In this document: piece by piece, positions 34,121 through 37,946 of the stretch | Layout: every line of letters starts with the position of its first letter | Position numbering within the stretch: position 1 is the stretch's first letter | Program-made: the position numbers and the translations under genes | Assembly (NCBI GenBank): GCA_002779825.1 | Contig: PEVN01000100.1 | Span: 1 to 37,946, forward strand | Direction of reading: 5' to 3' | DNA from: Armatimonadetes bacterium CG06_land_8_20_14_3_00_66_21 | GTDB taxonomy: Bacteria > Armatimonadota > Abditibacteriia > CG2-30-66-41 | DNA: 37,946 nucleotides | Notes under the pieces: model-generated | Told to the model about the DNA's origin: nothing | The model's database searches: none | The model's input: only the letters and a program-made list of their open reading frames with translations

Positions 34121-34870
34121 TCAGTGCTCTTCGCCTTCCATGTGACCGACTTTGATGTCGATCTCGTCGCACTCCTCGATTCGGTCGATCTTCCCGTCTC
34201 GAATCCAGACCACGCGGTCGGAGGCGGCAACCATTTTCAGGTCGTGGGTGGCGGTGATGACCGTGACGCCGTTCTCTTTGTTCAGGCGCCCGAGCAACTG
34301 GATGATCTCCTCGCCCGTTTTCAGGTCGAGGTTTCCGGTGGGCTCGTCCGCCAGAACGATGGCCGGGCTGTTTGCCAGGGACCGGGCGATGGCGACGCGC
34401 TGCTGCTGACCGCCGGACAGCTCGAACGGCTTGTGGTGCAGGCGTTCGCCCAGACCCACGGTGTTCAGCAGGCCGACGCCTTTCTCGATCATCTCGTCCT
34501 GCCCCATGCCGGCGAAGATCATCGGCAACGTGACATTCTCCAGCGCTGTCATCACGGGGATCAGGTTGAACGACTGGAAAATGTAGCCGATCTTCCGACA
34601 ACGCAGCCAGGCCAACTCGAAGGCGTCGAGCTGCGCCATGTCCACCTCGTCGATGAAGACGGTGCCTTCCGAGGGCTTGTCGAGCCCGCCGATCATGTTG
34701 AACAGGGTGGACTTGCCCGAGCCGGAAGGACCCATGATCGAGATGTACTCGCCGCGGCGAATGTCGAGCTTCACGTCGTTCAGGGCGTGAACCTCGGTCT
34801 TCCCCATCATGTACGCTTTCTTGAGCCCCTTCGTTCGGACGATGAATTCCTGTACGGTATCTGTCGCCAC
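34121..34870 (-). CDS. ABC transporter ATP-binding protein, LolD/MacB type
   Basis: A 249-residue ATPase with Walker A GPSGSGKST (residues 47-55), Q-loop IFQSFNLIP, signature LSGGQQQR, Walker B IVLADEPTGNLD and switch ITATHD. The EPTGNLD ending and overall wording place it with the LolD/MacB/FtsE group, which work with FtsX-like permeases in mechanotransmission or lipoprotein and peptide extrusion. GTG 34870 is the likely start because GGAGG lies 8 bases before it; the GTG at 34879 directly touches that site. It is 160 bases downstream of its permease partner, and the gap is filled by an inverted repeat. Confidence 0.93.
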   Translation of the reverse strand: MATDTVQEFIVRTKGLKKAYMMGKTEVHALNDVKLDIRRGEYISIMGPSGSGKSTLFNMIGGLDKPSEGTVFIDEVDMAQLDAFELAWLRCRKIGYIFQSFNLIPVMTALENVTLPMIFAGMGQDEMIEKGVGLLNTVGLGERLHHKPFELSGGQQQRVAIARSLANSPAIVLADEPTGNLDLKTGEEIIQLLGRLNKENGVTVITATHDLKMVAASDRVVWIRDGKIDRIEECDEIDIKVGHMEGEEH

Positions 34871-34889
34871 CCTGTACACCTCCGAGGGA

Positions 34890-35030
34890 GATTGCAGATT
34901 GGTGATTTCGGATTGCAGATTGGAGCACCAAGTACTCAGCGCGGCGGCGAATCAGCCTCGGCAAGCCGGAGTCTTCGCCCACCAATGCGCAACCGCAAAT
35001 CTGCAATCTCAGATCTGCAATCCGCAATCC
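34890..35030. repeat. AATCTGCAATCC inverted repeat inside the ABC operon
   Basis: The left part 34890-34924 (GATTGCAGATTGGTGATTTC, then GGATTGCAGATTGG) and right part 34996-35030 (AATCTGCAATCTCAGATCTG, then CAATCCGCAATCC) are inverted relative to each other around about 70 unrelated bases. The repeat fills the space between the permease stop and the ATPase ribosome site. The same units appear at 4018-4050. The arms could form a long stem in the mRNA. Confidence 0.65.
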
Positions 35031-35705
35031 TCAGATCTCTGTCCTGAGCGCCGCCGCGGCAGGCATCTTGGCGGCATGGCTCGCAGCCGGCACGGCTGCG
35101 ACGACTGAAATCACTGTGCCGATCACGAGCGAGATAACGAAGTACTCGAACACGGAGTCCGGTTTTGCAGTGCTGAGCGTCAGCCAATGCACGCCGACCA
35201 GTACCGCTGTGCCGCCTTTGAGCATGTAGACGAGCACCATTGCCAGTGTGCCCGCCAGCGCCCCGGCAAACGAGCCGATTACGCCCATGAGCGCGGACTC
35301 GATAAGGTAGAGCCGCACGATGAATCCGTCCAGGGCGCCGAGACACTTCATTGTGCCGATCTCGCGGAAGCGTTCGGTGACCGACATCAGCATCGAGTTG
35401 GTAATCCCGACGCCGCAGACCAACAGGGACATCACGACCAGCCAGATTTGCCGCGCTGCCATGCCAACGTCAGCCGGGGTGCCCTCCGCCCGGTGGACGG
35501 CATCCAGGATCATGGACCCGGTGAAGACGGACATCAGGAACGCGATGCCCAGAAACGTGCCGGCAGCGGTAATCATGGCGCGCCCGAACCGGATGGTTAT
35601 GTTGCGCAGGCTGATCTTGAGCGCCTCGCGGAACGGCAAACTGATCTGCCGCTCGATCTTCGACTCGGCGGTCTGGTAGTCCTTCATCAGGGGCTGTTGT
35701 GCCAT
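35031..35705 (-). CDS. compact FtsX-type ABC transporter permease
   Basis: A 224-residue membrane protein with four hydrophobic segments (about 43-63, 87-108, 130-160 and 187-210). The part from IWLVVMSLLVCGVGITNSML through SVTERFREIGTMKCLGAL to PAASHAAKMPAAAALRTEI is the conserved FtsX/MacB permease core with its coupling region (RFREIGTMKCLGA). The first and second segments are separated by only about 20 residues, so the large extracytoplasmic domain of MacB or LolC is missing. Normal members have 300-650 residues. It starts at ATG 35705, three bases after the PqqD-like stop, and is followed by its ATPase. The N-terminal 35 residues are charged and cytoplasmic. The substrate is unknown. Confidence 0.88.
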   Translation of the reverse strand: MAQQPLMKDYQTAESKIERQISLPFREALKISLRNITIRFGRAMITAAGTFLGIAFLMSVFTGSMILDAVHRAEGTPADVGMAARQIWLVVMSLLVCGVGITNSMLMSVTERFREIGTMKCLGALDGFIVRLYLIESALMGVIGSFAGALAGTLAMVLVYMLKGGTAVLVGVHWLTLSTAKPDSVFEYFVISLVIGTVISVVAAVPAASHAAKMPAAAALRTEI

Positions 35706-35708
35706 GCC

Positions 35709-36140
35709 TTAGATCCTTCCCGACTCCAGTGCGCGCTGGACTTCCGGCTCCAAGCCGTCGCGGTCCATCTCGAAGCCGACGATTCCGCGCTTCGCCAGGT
35801 CGCGCAGGTAGGTTGTCAGCGACACATCGGCTTCCTTGCGGTTGAGCTTGTATTCGCTTCCCAGCTTGCGGATCATTTCGCGGATGGAATTCGCTCCATC
35901 GCAGAGCTGCCACACAAAGCTCCCCACCTCGTCCAACTGCACGCTCCGGGACTTGGGGACGACGAACACGATTGTAAGGATCTTGCCGAGCCCGTCGGTC
36001 CGGCGAGGGATCGAGAGCACTACCAGCCCGGCTTCGTCCCGCTCCCAGCGGAGGGCCGGGTTGCGGACAGGCCGGGAGGCGTAGACTTGGTCCTTGGTCA
36101 GGAGGGGCTTCTTCCGACGGAAAAGGGAGCCCAGGTTCAT
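35709..36140 (-). CDS. PqqD-like protein (RiPP recognition element fold)
   Basis: A 143-residue protein matching the PqqD pattern: RPVRNPALRWERDEAGLVVL, then the VQLDEVGSFVWQLCDGANSI core, IREMIRKLGSEYKLN and LRDLAKRGIVGFE. PqqD proteins bind peptide precursors and present them to modifying enzymes; many relatives act alone with unknown partners. ATG 36140 is preferred over GTG 36188; a GGAG lies about 14 bases upstream, which is far. It is co-transcribed with a permease and ABC ATPase (3-base gap to the permease) behind its own promoter. No radical SAM maturase or precursor peptide is seen beside it, so a RiPP role is inference; it may instead regulate or adapt the transporter. Confidence 0.83.
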   Translation of the reverse strand: MNLGSLFRRKKPLLTKDQVYASRPVRNPALRWERDEAGLVVLSIPRRTDGLGKILTIVFVVPKSRSVQLDEVGSFVWQLCDGANSIREMIRKLGSEYKLNRKEADVSLTTYLRDLAKRGIVGFEMDRDGLEPEVQRALESGRI

Positions 36141-36222
36141 GGGAGAGATCGTTTCTCCGCGCGCGGCCGCGCTTGCCGGCAGTGGCACAAGCCGGGCGGG
36201 CGTACGAGGTCCGAGAGTCGGT

Positions 36223-36251
36223 ATGTTACATGATCTTCAGAAAGGCGTCAA
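36223..36251 (-). promoter_or_regulatory. sigma-70-type promoter for the PqqD-permease-ATPase genes
   Basis: On the minus strand TTGACG (36251-36246, five of six -35 matches) and TAACAT (36228-36223) are separated by exactly 17 bp. A start near 36216 would give a leader of about 75 bases before ATG 36140. The promoter lies immediately downstream of the GspE-like gene's stop, so the cassette can be expressed separately from that gene. Confidence 0.5.
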
Positions 36252-36260
36252 GCGAGCCGG

Positions 36261-37946
36261 TCAGACCGTCCCAGCCCCATCGGCCGGTGTCGCCCGCAGC
36301 GCCTCAGTCACCGTGAGCTGCTGGGCGGCCACACGGAGCAGCGCCTCCCAGCGCAGGCTTGACACCCCTGCCTCGCGCAACCGTAGCCGCAGCGCCTCAC
36401 CGGTGCTGTCGCCCGACATCTGCCGGCGGACGTGACCTTCGACCCGCGCCGTCTCGAAGATCGCGTACCGGCCGGCGGTGCCGGAGTAGCCACACTCCTC
36501 GCAGCCACGTGACTCGACCGTCAGGGGGCACTGAAGCAGCGGGTGGCCTGCGGGTACTTGGTCTCTCTCGAGGTCTGTCAACTCGCGTTCGGCGGCACAC
36601 GCCGGGCACGGCCGGCGGACGAGGCGTTGCGCCGTGGCCCCGACTAACGTGCCCGCCGCCAGAACCGGGTCGCCGATGGCGCGTGTCGCTTCCAACAGCG
36701 CTGCCGCCGCATCTTGCGCCTGCCACGGCAGCATCACGTAGTGACCGGTGTTCGCCATCTCGACCACCAGCGGCCAAGCTCCCTCGTCCGGCGGGACGCC
36801 CAGGACGAGAAGGGCCGGGTCCTGGCGGTTGGCGGCCCGCAGTGCGTTGACGATGTCGAGCCCCAGTTCCGGCTCGAGCTTGACTTGCCTGATGCCCGGC
36901 AGCTCCGCTTCTACGGCCTCCTCCACGGCAAACACCGCGGCTCCGCGGCCTGCGACGGCTCGAGCCAGACAGTGCAGCATTGTTGTGCGGCCGGAGCCGG
37001 CCGGGCCTGCCACCAGCAGGATGCCGTTCGGCTGCCGCAACAGGAGGTCCACGATCGCTGCCTGATCCGCGCGAAGTCCAAGCGGTGGGAGCGCGTCGGG
37101 CTGCTCAAGCGCCTCGACTGCCGGGTCAACTGCGCGATGGAAACGCAGGGCGACGGCCTCGCCGTAGAGCGTGGGGTAGGTAGAGACGCGGCACCGGCGG
37201 TCGTGTTGTCCCAGCCGCAAGCGCGCTGCGCCGCGGTTGGGCTCGGCCCGCCTTGGCAGCGCCAAGCCTGCCCTCGCCTTTAGCCAATTGACGTACCGGA
37301 GGTGGTCCGTGCTGGAGATCACTCCAGCCGCCCGGAGCACGCCATCCACCCGCATCCGGGCTCTGCTCTCACTCCGTCCCGGCTGCAGAGGCAGGTCCGT
37401 GGCACCGGCGTCGAGTGCCGCCAGGAGCATCTCGTCCAGGCGCCGAATGGCCGCCTCCCAGGCCCCGGCGCCGTCCGCGTCCGGCGCGGGCTCCCCGACC
37501 GAGGTTGTCTTCGCCGAACCCTTGCCCGCCGCGGGCAGGGGAACGCCCGCGTGCAGGTGCTCGGCCGTCTGCAGCGCCACCTCGTCCAACGTACCGGAGC
37601 GCTCGCCGGCCCGCACCATCCCGCGGACCGTTGGCGGGAACACGTCCACATGCTCCGCCAGCGCAGCGCTCAAGGTGCTGCCCGACCGCACGGCCTCGCC
37701 GACGAAGAGAACCGCTTCCCGCAACCGCTCGGGTACGTCCCCTTCGACACTGACCTCCAGGGTCTGTAGGAGCGATACTCCGCTGTCAAGCATAAGCCCG
37801 GCGCGACGCAGCCAGAGCCGGAGATGCCCCACCTCATTGGGCTCGCCCCCGGCCCACGCCTCAAGCTCGCGCGTCGCATACTCCTCTGCTCGGGCGAACG
37901 CTTCGTCCAACCGGTACTTGACGGTGCCGACGGGGACGTGCAACTG
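36261..37946 (-). CDS. GspF-GspE-like fusion with degenerate ATPase motifs, 5' end outside window
   Basis: The frame is open to the right edge (at least 561 residues; the TTG at 37943 is not a proven start). The first visible residues, LHVPVGTVKYRLDEAFARA, look like the recognition helix of sigma-factor region 4. Residues ~40-130 are one GspF-type four-helix domain (GLMLDSGVSLLQTLE ... MVRAGERSGTLDEVALQTAEHL). Residues ~165-540 are a GspE/PilB-type secretion ATPase with Walker A GPAGSGRTT (Lys replaced by Arg), then ANRQDPALLVLGVPPDE where the Walker B Glu and Arg of GEIRD are lost, and TGHYVMLPWQAQDA where the His box is lost. A CPAC ... CEEC zinc site follows. It ends TGA 36261-36263. ATP hydrolysis is doubtful, so a structural or regulatory role is possible. 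Confidence 0.8.
   Translation of the reverse strand, partial: QLHVPVGTVKYRLDEAFARAEEYATRELEAWAGGEPNEVGHLRLWLRRAGLMLDSGVSLLQTLEVSVEGDVPERLREAVLFVGEAVRSGSTLSAALAEHVDVFPPTVRGMVRAGERSGTLDEVALQTAEHLHAGVPLPAAGKGSAKTTSVGEPAPDADGAGAWEAAIRRLDEMLLAALDAGATDLPLQPGRSESRARMRVDGVLRAAGVISSTDHLRYVNWLKARAGLALPRRAEPNRGAARLRLGQHDRRCRVSTYPTLYGEAVALRFHRAVDPAVEALEQPDALPPLGLRADQAAIVDLLLRQPNGILLVAGPAGSGRTTMLHCLARAVAGRGAAVFAVEEAVEAELPGIRQVKLEPELGLDIVNALRAANRQDPALLVLGVPPDEGAWPLVVEMANTGHYVMLPWQAQDAAAALLEATRAIGDPVLAAGTLVGATAQRLVRRPCPACAAERELTDLERDQVPAGHPLLQCPLTVESRGCEECGYSGTAGRYAIFETARVEGHVRRQMSGDSTGEALRLRLREAGVSSLRWEALLRVAAQQLTVTEALRATPADGAGTV

Noticed and set aside
1..37946. tRNA, rRNA, CRISPR arrays, phage genes and transposases.
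   Set aside because: I scanned by eye for T-loop motifs, regular spaced repeats and transposase motifs and found none; a covariance-model search would be needed to exclude small RNAs.

Overview
The window is GC-rich bacterial chromosome from what looks like an uncultivated, heterotrophic, polysaccharide-degrading organism. Secreted carbohydrate-active proteins, a DUF4091-type glycosidase, PqqD-like and split GspF/GspE-like proteins and many short dispersed palindromes would fit Armatimonadota, Planctomycetota-like or Hydrogenedentes-like lineages. I cannot place it more precisely without a tree of DnaE, TypA or EF-P. I saw no rRNA, tRNA, CRISPR array, phage or transposase gene.

The left part (1-19 kb) is accessory metabolism with mixed strands. 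It opens with the end of a DUF1847 protein and a nitrilase-type amidohydrolase. Several secreted carbohydrate-related genes follow, and four are broken: a glycoside-hydrolase-like gene with an internal deletion and frameshifts (1532-3305), a C-terminal fragment behind an orphan start site (3447-3979), a twice-frameshifted exported protein (4965-5553, minus) and a DUF4091 gene with an inserted palindromic element and an in-frame stop (17581-19008). Intact genes between them encode an MBL-fold hydrolase, a two-domain acetyl-xylan-esterase-like protein, a B12-binding-type radical SAM protein, a glycyl radical enzyme paired with an M24 peptidase, an AAA_14/DUF4143-type ATPase and another secreted glycosidase-like protein.

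The right part (19-38 kb) is mostly housekeeping. After a VOC protein (minus) and typA/bipA (plus), everything from 21.8 kb to the right edge is on the minus strand. In transcription order from the right edge this is: a GspF/GspE-like fusion with a sigma-region-4-like start; a PqqD-like protein, a compact FtsX-type permease and its ABC ATPase; EF-P; a half-GspF/zinc-finger fusion; dnaE; a histidine cluster (hisD, a HAD phosphatase, hisB, hisH); plsY and gpsA (glycerolipid synthesis, 4-nt overlap); a small basic protein; and an Old Yellow Enzyme-type oxidoreductase. The HAD gene is well placed to supply histidinol-phosphatase, because this HisB is the dehydratase only.

At least four families of short inverted repeats occupy the intergenic gaps. 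One, a 141-bp element with 27-bp perfect terminal inverted repeats, interrupts the DUF4091 gene. A one-ended copy sits at the junction of a second broken gene 14.5 kb away. The items most worth following are the element-linked gene breakage (or assembly joins), the two divergent secretion-ATPase/GspF fusions, the PqqD-permease-ATPase cassette with its own promoter, and the glycyl radical enzyme with a non-canonical active-site motif.
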